This document shows positions 1 to 9,425 of a DNA stretch of 64,000 nucleotides, one piece after another (within the stretch, counting starts at the first letter, position 1; every line of letters starts with the position of its first letter). The stretch is from contig NC_092583.1 of NCBI RefSeq assembly GCF_037975245.1, forward strand, positions 10,392,764 to 10,456,763, given 5' to 3'. The notes below the pieces were generated by a model. It was not told where the DNA came from, ran no database searches, and saw only the letters and a list, made by a program, of their open reading frames with translations. This DNA is from Apostichopus japonicus. Taxonomy: Eukaryota > Echinodermata > Holothuroidea > Aspidochirotida > Stichopodidae. The position numbers and the translations under genes were made by a program.

Positions 1-420
1 GCTAGACGAGTGCCAGAATCGCCGGCAACTCAGTGAAAGAAATGGAATTAAAGGCTTCCGTATAGGCCGCAGCCCATGAGTTGTGCTATCGTGTGACAAC
101 GTGTTGTTATTATCCTCTGTTCAGAATGACGTCATCGCAGATGTCATTCGTTCTCCGTAGAAAACTTAAGGACACGGCTCACGAATTGTACACAATTGTT
201 AACGTTTCTCGCTTGTATATCAATGAATTTGTTATTTCTCATTACCGGAAAGTTTTCTGAACATTTTTATCACAAAGTTTCACTATTTCAACGATCGGTG
301 AAAGAGAAAACACAGTTCGATAATTGGTCCAAATTAATTCTTCTTCTGCCGACTGCCATAAAAATAATATCGAAATGGAAATTCTACGGTGCCAAATTTG
401 ACTTAAAATATGCACCAGAT
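1..420. other. No gene recognised; CRE-like TGACGTCA at 127-134
   Basis: Non-repetitive sequence. A perfect TGACGTCA octamer (CREB/ATF-type) occurs at 127-134. It may flank the Penelope-like element, but no coding continuation was seen. Confidence 0.4.
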
Positions 421-561
421 TGCATCTAAGGACGTTTCAAAACTAAAAAATTTCCAAAGGGGAGGGGGACACCCCCTCCCCTTAGACCCCTCCCCCATTT
501 CAGTCACCACTTCCAGATCCGTCGACAAATCAACAAAAAAAAAACCTTCGCTACGCCCCTG
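421..561 (-). mobile_element. MITE fragment with CAGGGGCGTAGCG terminus
   Basis: On the minus strand a terminus CAGGGGCGTAGCG starts at 561, directly next to Penelope-like coding sequence. It is followed by a GC-rich core (GACCCCTCCCCCA and CCAAAGGGGAGG on the plus strand) and CATCTAAG. The terminus is hAT-like. No opposite terminal repeat was found, so the element is truncated. Confidence 0.55.
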
Positions 562-574
562 TCCGCGTGTTGCG

Positions 575-1385
575 AGATTAAATGCCAATGTTTCAAAAGT
601 ACATTTTTGTCAAATGTGTGATTTTGATATGGGGTGTATAGGTAAGCTTGAACACCATTGGTGGTTTCTTTTGTTTAGGTTTGGTAGTGAGGTATTGCCC
701 ACGGTTTTCAAATTTTATGCCTTTCGTGGCTGAGGCAATTTCCTCTTTCTTATAGTTACGAAGTAACAGTTTCTCCGTGACCGCGTTCTTTTTCTGTAAG
801 AAATCAGTCTCATTGTTACATAGACGTGCGTATCGTAAGACTTCCCCTTTAATGAAGCCTTTAAAAGTGGCAAGTGGGTGTGCAGAGTTTCTGTCGAGGT
901 ATTGTGAGGTTTCCGTGGGTTTGGTGTAGACTTTGGTGTCTAATAACCCATTGGATTCAAAACTTGGACCTTTGAAGATTTTTCGGTGATTCGGTGTCTA
1001 CCGTCCCGTAGTTTCTTGTTAAAAATAAGTTCAATTAGTTTGCGCATGGATATGGAAGATATTTTATTTATTCCATATTCGCTTTTTTCCGCCTTTTCAT
1101 AGACTTCTTGACATATATCTAATCCCTCCTCTTGGGGAGTATTGGTATACATGGCGACGACATCTAGTGTAGCAAGTACTACTGCTTTTGGTAACGGGGT
1201 GGCTTCCACAACTTTCAGAATGTGATTTGTGTCTTTCACATAGGTGCTTTTTTTTTAATACAATAGGAAGCAAGAAATAGTCCACAAATTGCGATATTTT
1301 TTCGGTCGGTGATCCGTTTCCAGGCCCTCCCTTAAAAATACTTCAGGTTCTTGGCGACTACGTTGCGTTAGATAGTGTAAAACCG
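575..1385 (-). mobile_element. Penelope-like retroelement fragment (reverse transcriptase, internally deleted)
   Basis: Minus-strand reading gives several collinear pieces of a Penelope-like reverse transcriptase. From the 5' side: GRPGNGSPTEKISQFVDYFL; a frameshift at an A-run near 1250; VKDTNHILKV; LATLDVVAMYTNTPQEEGLD (the conserved LDV-x-x-(L/M)YTN-x-P motif); and, after a stop near 940, TKPTETSQYLDRNSAHPLAT followed by TFKGFIKGEVLRYARLCNNE, ending near KHWHLISQH. The YxDD catalytic region that should lie between the second and third blocks is absent. The copy is therefore internally deleted, frameshifted and inactive. No GIY-YIG endonuclease domain was recognised. A MITE terminus abuts its 3' side at 561. 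Confidence 0.85.
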
Positions 1386-1639
1386 CCTACACCCCCCTTT
1401 CATTAATAAGTATATCATAATTATCTAATTGAATATATCTTGTTTTATGTTTTTTCTTGGGGTGAATCTGGTGTCATAATTTTCGTGCAAAAGAAAAAAC
1501 GAATCGACGCAATAATAGTGTATCCATTGTACATGCACTGTTGAACGTTGTTAAATATGTGTCTATCGAGAAAAAATATGTGCACAAAAAAGCGTGTCTG
1601 CAACGTTTCTGGTTTTTCTAGTTTTGGCGAAATGTTTCA

Positions 1640-1778
1640 CCATTTTGCATCTAAGCACTCACAATTAACCAAAAATTTCAACCCCTCCCCCTAGACCCCT
1701 CCCCCAGGACGCAGATCACTAAAGTGCTACCATCGGGATGTCGGCCCCCCCTTTCTCAAAATCCTGGATCCGCCCCTG
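1640..1778. mobile_element. MITE fragment ending CCTGGATCCGCCCCTG
   Basis: It shares CACCATTTTGCATCTAAGCA and the CCCCTAGACCCCTCCCCCA core with the fragment at 421-561 and the complete MITE at 8115-8488, but ends in a different terminus (CCTGGATCCGCCCCTG). A similar terminus recurs at 23211-23226 and weakly near 25198. The other end was not found. Confidence 0.5.
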
Positions 1779-4186
1779 TATTAGAGTAATTGATTTGGCG
1801 GATGCATCAATGCAGGAGGATCACTGTCCTGTGGGATGGGTCTAAGTGGAGGGGTAGCCCCTACCATTTGAGAAATGTCAGCTTATCTCAGGGGGCTTAC
1901 ATGCCAGTGATGTAATCTTTTTACATATTCCCCCCCCCCCCTACATTTGTATTCCATTTTTCTGTTTGTATACAACCTTACCATTTTTTATAACTATTTT
2001 AAAATTTATTTTGTTGTAAATTTAAAAAAAATCCTCCCCCCGTGCCCCCCCCACAACATTGCGACGTGCCTGTATATGCTGGCATAATTAGTCTTTCAAT
2101 TAAAGCTACTTTCATCTTTCTTCTTGATTTTGAGGAGGATGAGGCCCACATTTGTCTACCATCAAACCAGCTTGGAACAGGCCTGCCGCTTGGTGTATAT
2201 AGCTAGTAGCTCCTTTTATCTCATTAATGTAACACGCATTCAATTATTTGTGAATATTCATAGCCTTTTGTTCCCAGAAAATGATACCAACCATTTTTCT
2301 ACCAAACAAACCAAAATGCAGCTATATCGATACAAATATTAGTTTTATTTCCCAAGGTCCTAATTTTCCTTTTTAATACCCTCTACACCCACCCACCCAC
2401 CCAGCCCCACCTGCACAAACCTCAAAGGTCTGCTTCAAAAGTTCAAAGCCCCCTCTAACATTCAGAGTGACTGTTTATTCTTGTTAGTGTCTATTCAAGT
2501 GGTTTTGACAACTAGAGGTCAAAGGTTATAACCAGGGAAGGGCTTCAATTGGCCCCTGAGTAAAGAGAGGTTGAATAATATTTTCATAGCAAAGTAAGAT
2601 GTCTCTTTTGAAACATTTTCAGTATTAAAAACTGTGACAACTTAGTATTGTGTCCCTTGAATGTATTTAAAAAAAAAAATGGCCCAGACAAAAAAATCAG
2701 TCAAGTGAGTGTTTCAAAGAAGCAAAATAGGTCACTGATAATGAAAAACAGCCTTGAAGAAGGATGCCATTGGTACTTTACACTGGCATATGTGTATTTG
2801 GGTGTGTGTGTGTGTGTGGTGGGGGGGGGGGGCATGGTTGAAGGTTGGATCAAGTCTTAGAAGTCAAGACTTATGCATTAAAAGGCATAACCACTTCATA
2901 GATGATATGAAAACCTGTCATCTTAGCTAAGCTTACTTAATGCTGAATCTACAGTATGCGAGAGATCCAGTCACATTTCATTACTAAAAAAAAAAAAAAA
3001 TTGCTATACAACTGTTCCCACTGTTCAGATGAATTTTATTCAAGCAACTGTAGTGCAACAAACTCTTCACTTCTTAAAAATAACTCTAAAAACTTGAGAT
3101 GAAAATTGGCTAGTACTCAGCAGCAACAGTTTTATGACAATAAACAACTGCTGTCCAAATCTTGAATGGAAAGTATAGGCTCAGGCCTGGCAAAAGGGGG
3201 GGGGGTGTCAGGAGGGCTACAGCGGTCAATTTAGCCAGGGGGGACGTATGAGATGAACAATAAGTTATTCTCATTTTTAAACTTTATGTTTTGAAAATAT
3301 GGACTGCATGAAGGGGAGGAGGAGGGGGGGGGGAGTGGGACTGGGTAACATATTTGTCATTATGACCTAACCTGGCTCTCTGTACACATGGGCAGGCTAG
3401 GCCCAATGATGTCTGCATGTGAAATTATTTCTAGCATAGGCTAAGGCGTATATAGTTTATGGAAAAGTATCAAACAGAGGTATTCAATATCTGCAAAAGT
3501 CAAACTAAAACATCTGTATATAATTGCTATAGTGTTATCTAGATATGTTTGTTTGTTTTCTGTTTTGTATTCATTTAATTTCAGTCATTTGTGTTTTTAT
3601 TTCCTCCACAACATGCAATGTACAGTACAACAAAACTTTGCTGTGCAATAAAGATGCAACATAATGAATCGTTTCTTTAATTATGAGGGGTTTAAGCAGA
3701 GTATTAGTGCTCTAGAAACAGGGTAGGGGGGTGGGGTGACATATAAAATATAATTAAAATGGTATTTGTATGTTTTACAAAATTGTTATCATTCGTTTAA
3801 ACGGGGGAATGGCTTTCATAAATGTTTTTCTGAAGGTGTCATACTTGTTTGTGGGTGGCAGAAGAGGGAGGGGGGGGGAGGGAAATGTGGGTAGAGCATA
3901 ATTTGTACCTAGCATGGTTTAATTTTCACCTATTGAGATGGCAAAGCAAATTCAAACTGCATTTTCACACCTTTCCTTCATTATATATAGCCGGCAAGAA
4001 GTGTCACAAATATATCAGAATTTAAAAAAAAATAAAAAATCTACATTTTTATTAGACTCCTGACAGTACTTGAGAATCAAATCCTTCCTGTAACTTAACC
4101 TCCAGAATGGATGAAGACATCAATCTAAAAACTTCAGATTGTTAACTTTTTAAAGATCAAAGGAATGGTTTTCAATTACACTGCAT
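1779..4186. other. Non-coding AT-rich stretch with G/C homopolymers
   Basis: It holds C- and G-runs (about 1931, 2820, 3198, 3326, 3870), short A-runs and a TG-rich tract near 2800. No gene, RNA or classifiable repeat was recognised. Confidence 0.6.
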
Positions 4187-4350
4187 CTAAATGTCAAAGC
4201 AGCACTTGAAAGTAAAAATTGCAAGCTGATAGTTGTTTTCCCCATCATTGCGTTTCAAGAGGAAAGTATTACATTCTTTCATTTCTCCTTGGCATATGTA
4301 TCTCCAACGTGAGATGAGATTCTGAAGTTTTGACGTAAATACTCCAAGAC

Positions 4351-4690
4351 GGAAAGCAAAGGCTTTCATTTATTTTTGCCTTTTTTTTTTTTATTTTTTT
4401 TATTTTTTTTTAATTCTTACCTTACTTGAGAGCCACAGATTTTCTGAAACTTGTAGAAAATTCATAATAAGCAGTAGTTCCTTTTCTGCACGACCTAGAA
4501 GAGACATGGAGAGAAAAAAGAAAAAGAAGGGAAAGCAAAGGCTTCATTTATTTTTGCGTTTTCTTCTTTTGCATGTGTTTTTTTAAATTTAAAAAAAAAA
4601 TTCTTACCTTACTTGAGAGCCACAGATTTTCTGAAACTTTAGCAAATTCATAATGAGCAGTAGTTCTTCTGGAAGAGGCATGGGGGAAAA
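4351..4690. repeat. Two-copy tandem duplication, about 179-bp period, exon-like
   Basis: Copies start at 4351 and 4530 with GGAAAGCAAAGG. Both contain a closely matching block from CTTACCTTACTTGAGAGCCA to about GCAGTAGTT. Read on the minus strand each block looks like a small exon with a CAG/TAG acceptor and a GTAAGG donor (4426-4494 and 4613-4668). The copies differ by single-base changes and a one-base indel that shifts the frame in the second copy, so at most one is likely functional. Confidence 0.75.
4426..4494 (-). CDS. Candidate internal exon of an unrecognised gene
   Basis: 69 bases on the minus strand, after a pyrimidine-rich acceptor ending TCTTCTAG and before GTAAGG. Joined to the candidate exon at 5786-5936 (phase 2 to phase 2) it reads ESCRKGTTAYYEFSTSFRKS then VAL, without a stop. 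It is not recognised. Support is limited to splice signals, phase match and an open frame. A frameshifted duplicate lies at 4613-4668. Downstream, an open frame at 4187-4369 might hold a last exon, but no acceptor there is convincing. Confidence 0.35.
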
Positions 4691-5163
4691 AAAATCATAA
4701 CAATAAATTACTTTATCCTAGCCGTAGAGGATATGGTAGCAGGTGTTGTTAACCTTTTTTTCATGTTAAGATAAACATGAATTGTGCACCAAGGAAAACA
4801 TAATTAGCAGGATTACAGGTCGGTGAGTTCAACACCTCCATTCCTGAGTTCAAGTGGAAGTGAAAGAGGACACCTCTCCCTAAAGGTGTTGAACCTATCT
4901 TACTAGGGTCATAATCAAGGTCATATCTCATAAATGGTGGGAGGTGGAGGGGGGGGGGGAGGGAGCCCTGAACTAAAGCATTGTATATATACTAATCTAT
5001 GTTTGGGATGCCAGACCATATCATCATTGGGGAAGAGTGCAGAGACATTTTTCTCTTGCAATTGTTGATCTTACCAATGAAAACACCTGAGAGGTGATGA
5101 AATAACAAACATCTTAGGCATTACTGCAAGACAATCAAATGCTTCATTTGTAAATAACATTTC

Positions 5164-5202
5164 TATGAGGTGCCGTTTATGACAAATAAACGGCACCTCA
5201 TA
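5164..5202. repeat. Perfect 17-bp inverted repeat with 5-base loop
   Basis: TATGAGGTGCCGTTTAT at 5164-5180 and its exact reverse complement at 5186-5202, with loop GACAA. It would form a long stable hairpin in DNA or RNA. No flanking transposon features were seen. It could be a fold-back element remnant or a recent replication-slippage palindrome. Confidence 0.9.
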
Positions 5203-5785
5203 AATTTCCTCCTTTATTATAGCCTTGTTCACTTTTGAGAATTCAAGTAGAATCTGACCTCAGAAAAAGAGATTAAGTTTGTAGTGTCTACGCTTGTTTA
5301 CTCAAGATCAGACCCCACGCAATCAAGATCGGGGAGAGTTCTAACTCCCCAAGGCAGGGGGGGGGGGTGGAGTGTCAAGATTGTAGTGTGGAAGCTTGGG
5401 TGATCCCAAAAGCAACCAGGGATCACCGTTTACTGGACCTTGTCATTTGCCGCATTCTAAACTGGCAAAGAATTAATATATGAACATACGGATAATCAAA
5501 ACAATCATTGTTGGCGAAACAAAGTTTTTGCTCCCTCCATCACAGGGTCTGTTTGGACTGGGTAATGATCACACATGTAACAACCATATAATAATTAATC
5601 TCATCTAATCACCAGAAACACTGCACATTGCTTTGCTATAATGATAAATTTCTCAAACTTCCATAAAATATGCAAATTATAAGATATCCGATCCTCTTTT
5701 GAAAAATTCTTCGACAAATTTTGATCTCAGAATCAGTTGGGTAAAATTTGCATGGCTAATCGGTAGGATTTGCATTACAACTCAC

Positions 5786-5936
5786 TCTCCGATCGGTTCA
5801 TATGATTCAAGCGAAGCTTGTGTACTGTGTAGGCTTTCGGCAAGATTCCCAGGTAAATTCATTTCTGATTTCATCCCATGCCCGAAGGCTAGTCGGTCCC
5901 TGGGTTTACGGACATTCGATACTCCCATTGTACTGC
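5786..5936 (-). CDS. Candidate internal exon of an unrecognised gene
   Basis: 151 bases on the minus strand between a CTCTATTTACCAG acceptor and a strong GTGAGT donor, open only in the frame that reads STMGVSNVRKPRDRLAFGHG then MKSEMNLPGNLAESLHSTQA and SLESYEPIG. It enters in phase 1 and leaves in phase 2, which fits the candidate exon at 4426-4494. The composition looks protein-like (charged and glycine residues mixed, no low complexity). No family is recognised. The preceding exon was not found. Confidence 0.42.
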
Positions 5937-6511
5937 CTGGTAAATAGAGGATGTAATTGTGATTTTTAAAGTATTCAGGTTTGCAAATGTCAGTGAGTGC
6001 TGGAAGTCAAATTTTTGCTGGGAAAAAAGACTGAGGTAGAAAACTGCCATTACAGGTATTCATGTAATATTCATTTTATACTAAAGCATTAAGGTTTCTT
6101 GCCTAGCTATTGGCATCAAATATGCTGGAAGGGACATAAATGGCCACAGCTTTAATGAACTAAATTCTTTTGGTTTTGAAGGAAACTAAATTTGTGTGCA
6201 GATCAATGGGTATGGATAAGATTTAATTCAGGAAATATATTTATAACAAAATAATAGAAGTACGTGTTACTTTCTCGTGTGAATTAATGGAGAGGTGGAG
6301 TGGGCCGGGGGGGGGGACAGAGGTGGGTGGGAGAAGTTAGGATAGGGATGGCAACTATCAGTTAAGCATCCAAACACTTCATGAATTTTGGATGAATTTT
6401 CTCTCTGTAATATTTTCACGACTTTGGTATGATCGCTGATTCTGCACAATCAATTTTTCGATACACAATGGAAGGGGAGATATGTTGATCTGCACTATTA
6501 TTCAAACAATA

Positions 6512-6572
6512 TTTAAATCATCAGTATTGTTTAGTTTTACCCTGTTATGTAAGACACTGAGACTGAGGAGAG
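6512..6572 (+). repeat. 61-bp direct repeat, left of TTAA MITE copy 1
   Basis: It starts TTTAAATCATCAGTATTG and ends GAGGAGAG before TTAA. The sequence reappears, nearly identical, at 6969-7034 directly after the MITE. It is absent beside the other two MITE copies. Confidence 0.9.
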
Positions 6573-6973
6573 TTAAAGGGTGTGAAGACTCGCGCAAAAA
6601 GAAACGTCTACTGCCGGTAATCTGACCTAGTTTCGAATGAGGTGTAACACAAGTGTTAGACACCACCATCGATCCCAGAAAATACACACACAGCTGGTTA
6701 CCATCGGTAATTAGACACTAGTGTACAGTCAGTACATACAGCTGCGGTCAATACCCACAACACAGTGTACATATCAGCAATTGACATCTCAGCAGGGAGT
6801 TGTTATGGAACTCCCTGATCTCAGGTCCAGATAAAAGGTAACAAGGTATAACGTTTCATTACTGTCTGCATTTTGTAGTGACAAGAAGAAACTTCACTTG
6901 CAAGCAATGGAAAGTTAACTTTTCAAGTTCTGAGCGCGGCACGCGGTTTGGGGCGAGTCTTCAATGTCTTTAA
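6573..6973 (+). mobile_element. TTAA-flanked MITE, copy 1
   Basis: About 400 bp bounded by TTAA at both ends. Terminal inverted repeats are TTAAAGGGTGTGAAGACTCG at the left and CGAGTCTTCAATGTCTTTAA at the right. Two further copies lie at 52511-52875 and 56868-57237. TTAA target duplication is characteristic of piggyBac-superfamily transposons, so this is probably a piggyBac-type MITE. It has no coding capacity. A family-specific insertion near 6797-6832 contains a short GGGAGTTG/GAACTCCC inverted repeat. Two 61-67 bp direct repeats flank this copy. Confidence 0.85.
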
Positions 6974-7034
6974 ATCATCAGTATTGTTTAGTTTTACCCT
7001 GTTTTGTAAGACACTGACTAGACTGAGGAGACTT
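6969..7034 (+). repeat. Direct repeat, right of TTAA MITE copy 1
   Basis: Second copy of the block at 6512-6572, with a four-base insertion and a few substitutions. It also ends next to TTAA. Confidence 0.9.
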
Positions 7035-7201
7035 AAATGAGAGAATAGCATACACACATCATCTCCATATAGAAAACACTCGATGGTGCAAAGCTGCAAA
7101 AAAAGGTGTGTTCAAAAGTTAACATATGTGACCATTATAAGACTTTCTAGCATATTATTAGGCTAGGTACACCATCATCATCTTCCAGAATTTCTGTTTA
7201 G

Positions 7202-7300
7202 CCGAACATGAAACTGATATCCACTGGGATTTTGACTGAGATTGCTGTGATTGTGAGAGATTATTTCCTGCTAGAGCCATTCAGGTTCACACTCTTACAG
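7202..7300 (+). CDS. Candidate internal exon, plus strand, unrecognised
   Basis: 99 bases between a TTTCTGTTTAG acceptor and a CAG/GTATAT donor, open in phase 0 at both ends. It reads PNMKLISTGILTEIAVIVRD then YFLLEPFRFTLLQ. It would join in frame to the candidate at 9195-9425. No family is recognised. Chance cannot be excluded for so short an exon. Confidence 0.27.
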
Positions 7301-7717
7301 GTATATTATGGTAAGAGACATTGCATTTGTATTCTATTTCTTGTGGGGGGATGGGGGGGGGGAGTAGGGAGTTTTAGTTGGATACACTTGTTGATTGATT
7401 CACCATTGATTTGTATGATAATGTTTGAGTAGATTTATAGTGTTTTTTCACTCTGTAATAGAAAATTGAAAACTAATCAGAATCAAACTTCAATAGGAAA
7501 TATTTTTTGCTTATACATTTAAATATCATAATTACAAAACTGATCAGTGACACACCATGGACATCAAAGACTCATTCATCATGGAACGGGGAGAGAAACT
7601 GATTTCTGAAGGCATATATGCAAGATTCCAGCAAGTTGGCCTACATGCACACTTCAGGGATATGGGCAAACTTCCTGTTCAGAATGACTAGTTTTTGCCA
7701 AAACCATATAGATAGAG

Positions 7718-7722
<5 letters not shown>

Positions 7723-7765
<43 letters not shown>
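7723..7765. repeat. (TA)n microsatellite
   Basis: Uninterrupted TA dinucleotide array directly left of the 18-bp inverted-repeat element. Confidence 0.95.
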
Positions 7766-7766
<1 letters not shown>

Positions 7767-7776
7767 CTATGGATCC

Positions 7777-8041
7777 TACCTTAGGTCGACAGTTACATTG
7801 ACTTACACACTAAATTTAATCTAACCCTAACCCTTTTTTCTAACCCTAACCCTGAACCGACCCTAACCAAAACTTTTAAATGAACGTTTTAGAGGACGGA
7901 GAACATTATAAAGCTATTTGCGACAATAAAAAAGTGTCTTAAAATGGTAGTGAAAACATTAGGTCGACACTGAAATGTCGACCTAAGGTACACTGTTGAC
8001 CTAAGGTACACTTTTTTACCATAAACTGTCGACCTAAGGTA
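7777..8041. mobile_element. 265-bp element with perfect 18-bp terminal inverted repeats
   Basis: TACCTTAGGTCGACAGTT at 7777-7794 is the exact reverse complement of 8024-8041. The core GTCGAC recurs inside with CTAAGGTACAC direct repeats (near 7973-8012). The left half contains CCCTAA-type telomere-like repeats. No obvious target-site duplication was seen because the left flank is a TA array. It is probably a MITE or fold-back element of unknown superfamily. Confidence 0.65.
7821..7868 (+). repeat. Interstitial telomere-like CCCTAA repeats
   Basis: Two pairs of CTAACCCTAACCC plus a degenerate GACCCTAACC, inside the 265-bp inverted-repeat element. The motif is the TTAGGG telomere unit on the minus strand. 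With about five units split by a T-run it is an internal tract, not a chromosome end. Confidence 0.8.
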
Positions 8042-8114
8042 CATATTATGCTAAGGTACACAGGTCTTCTCACATACACGTACCACCCACCTAGTCTTGG
8101 TCAAGACAGTAAAA

Positions 8115-8488
8115 TAAGGTGACCATATTTTCCTGACTGGAATCAGGGACATTTATTGCATGACTGATATGGGGGAGGGGTCCAAGGGGAGGGGGTGTCC
8201 ACCTCCCCTTTGGAAAATTTTCAAGTGCCTAAGGTGCTTAGATGTAAAATGGTGATACTCAGAAGCACTTTTCAAATCAATTTTATTTTCATATATGTAG
8301 CTTTTTCTTAGATGAAATTCACTTACTTTACGTGGTTTTTACAATTATTTTACTAATAATGTGGGATATTTTCGAAATTCCTGAACATTTTGACGAATCG
8401 GGGACATTTTCGGGGACACTTGTTCATCGGGGACACCCCACTGTAATCGGGGACTGTCCCCGAAAATCGGGGACGTCTTGTCACCTTA
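8115..8488. mobile_element. Complete hAT-type MITE with 8-bp target duplication
   Basis: 374 bp. It begins TAAGGTGACCA and ends TGTCACCTTA, flanked on both sides by the exact octamer CAGTAAAA (8107-8114 and 8489-8496). Short TIRs and an 8-bp target-site duplication are diagnostic of the hAT superfamily. The right half contains four ATCGGGGACA-like direct repeats. The left half carries the GC-rich core shared with the fragments at 421-561 and 1640-1778. It is non-coding. Confidence 0.9.
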
Positions 8489-8760
8489 CAGTAAAACCAA
8501 ATTTTGGATTCGCAGTTTTTTTTGGGGGGGGGGAGGGCGCTATACATCCTTACTAATAGCTACAGACAGCTTTAGTCATTATCGCACTAATCGTGTATTG
8601 AGTATGAACTTATTCAAAGGTACTGTAATATTGTACTGAAGTATTCTGACATAGAGCAAACAGAGTGATACACAGTCTTGTGACGAGGTTACCCCCCACC
8701 CTACACACACCCATAGCTACCCTCTACTCTTTCTCTTCTATTTTTCTTGTCACTGTAGTT

Positions 8761-8883
8761 CATTGTCAGATATTCACCTCACCAATTGAGACAGTAAATG
8801 TGCCATCAAGCCCCCAAACAATGGCAGAAGGAATTACAGTCAATGTCTTCATTCCAGACAAGATGTTTTCAAAGTTAAAATGA
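8761..8883 (+). CDS. Candidate terminal exon, plus strand, unrecognised
   Basis: It follows an unusually long pyrimidine tract ending CACTGTAG and is open in one frame: HCQIFTSPIETVNVPSSPQT then MAEGITVNVFIPDKMFSKLK and TGA. It would need a preceding exon ending in phase 1; none was found. No homology is recognised and no poly(A) signal lies close by. Confidence 0.25.
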   Translation, partial: HCQIFTSPIETVNVPSSPQTMAEGITVNVFIPDKMFSKLK

Positions 8884-9053
8884 AATGGACACAAAACAAC
8901 AACAACAGCAGCAGAGATGAGAGGAGAGATAGCCTGAATTCAATGAACTATTAACCTTATCAAGTATTAGTTGAGATCTGCTCTCTGACAGCTCAGTCTT
9001 GCATTTTAAGGTCAAGGAGAATGCTAGCTAAACCTAGTCATTGACCTACAGCA

Positions 9054-9066
9054 GTTGCTAAGCAAC
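9054..9066. promoter_or_regulatory. Palindromic X-box-like motif
   Basis: GTTGCTAAGCAAC is a perfect 13-base palindrome resembling the RFX-factor X-box. It is a short motif, so the call is weak without a promoter nearby. Confidence 0.25.
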
Positions 9067-9194
9067 ACATCACAATTTATTAGGCAGTTTTCCAAAATAC
9101 TGGGACAGCAAAGTTTGGTTATTCTGAATACATTCCTGAAGTTATGTCACAAGTTAAGTAAAGTCCACAATTTTGACTGTTTTCTTTGTTACAG

Positions 9195-9425
9195 GATTTT
9201 TTTGAAAAAGCTTCAAACTGGTGCCATGGTTTCTTCCCCTTAAAGCTGCAATTTGTGTTAAGTTTTGTCGCAATCTTGTACGAACATACGCCATTGTTAA
9301 AATTAAGGAAGTATGACATACCTGGCAAAATAAGCCAGTTTACGTCAAGTTTCACTAAAATCGCATCGGAACTATATTGTGCAAAATTCTCAGAAGGTCT
9401 GTCAATGCGAAATAAAACAGTATAG
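9195..9425 (+). CDS. Candidate terminal exon, plus strand, unrecognised
   Basis: 231 bases after a TTTCTTTGTTACAG acceptor, open in phase 0 to TAG. It reads DFFEKASNWCHGFFPLKLQF then VLSFVAILYEHTPLLKLRKY and continues for another 36 residues. The composition is protein-like, with a hydrophobic patch at the middle. It joins in frame to the candidate at 7202-7300. No family is recognised, and random open frames of this length do occur in AT-rich DNA. Confidence 0.3.
   Translation, partial: DFFEKASNWCHGFFPLKLQFVLSFVAILYEHTPLLKLRKYDIPGKISQFTSSFTKIASELYCAKFSEGLSMRNKTV

Noticed and set aside
7821-7868. True telomere or chromosome end
   Set aside because: Only a few CCCTAA units, interrupted, with ordinary sequence and TIRs on both sides.
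8332-8556. Open frames on both strands inside the hAT MITE
   Set aside because: They arise from the GGGGACA direct repeats of a non-coding element.
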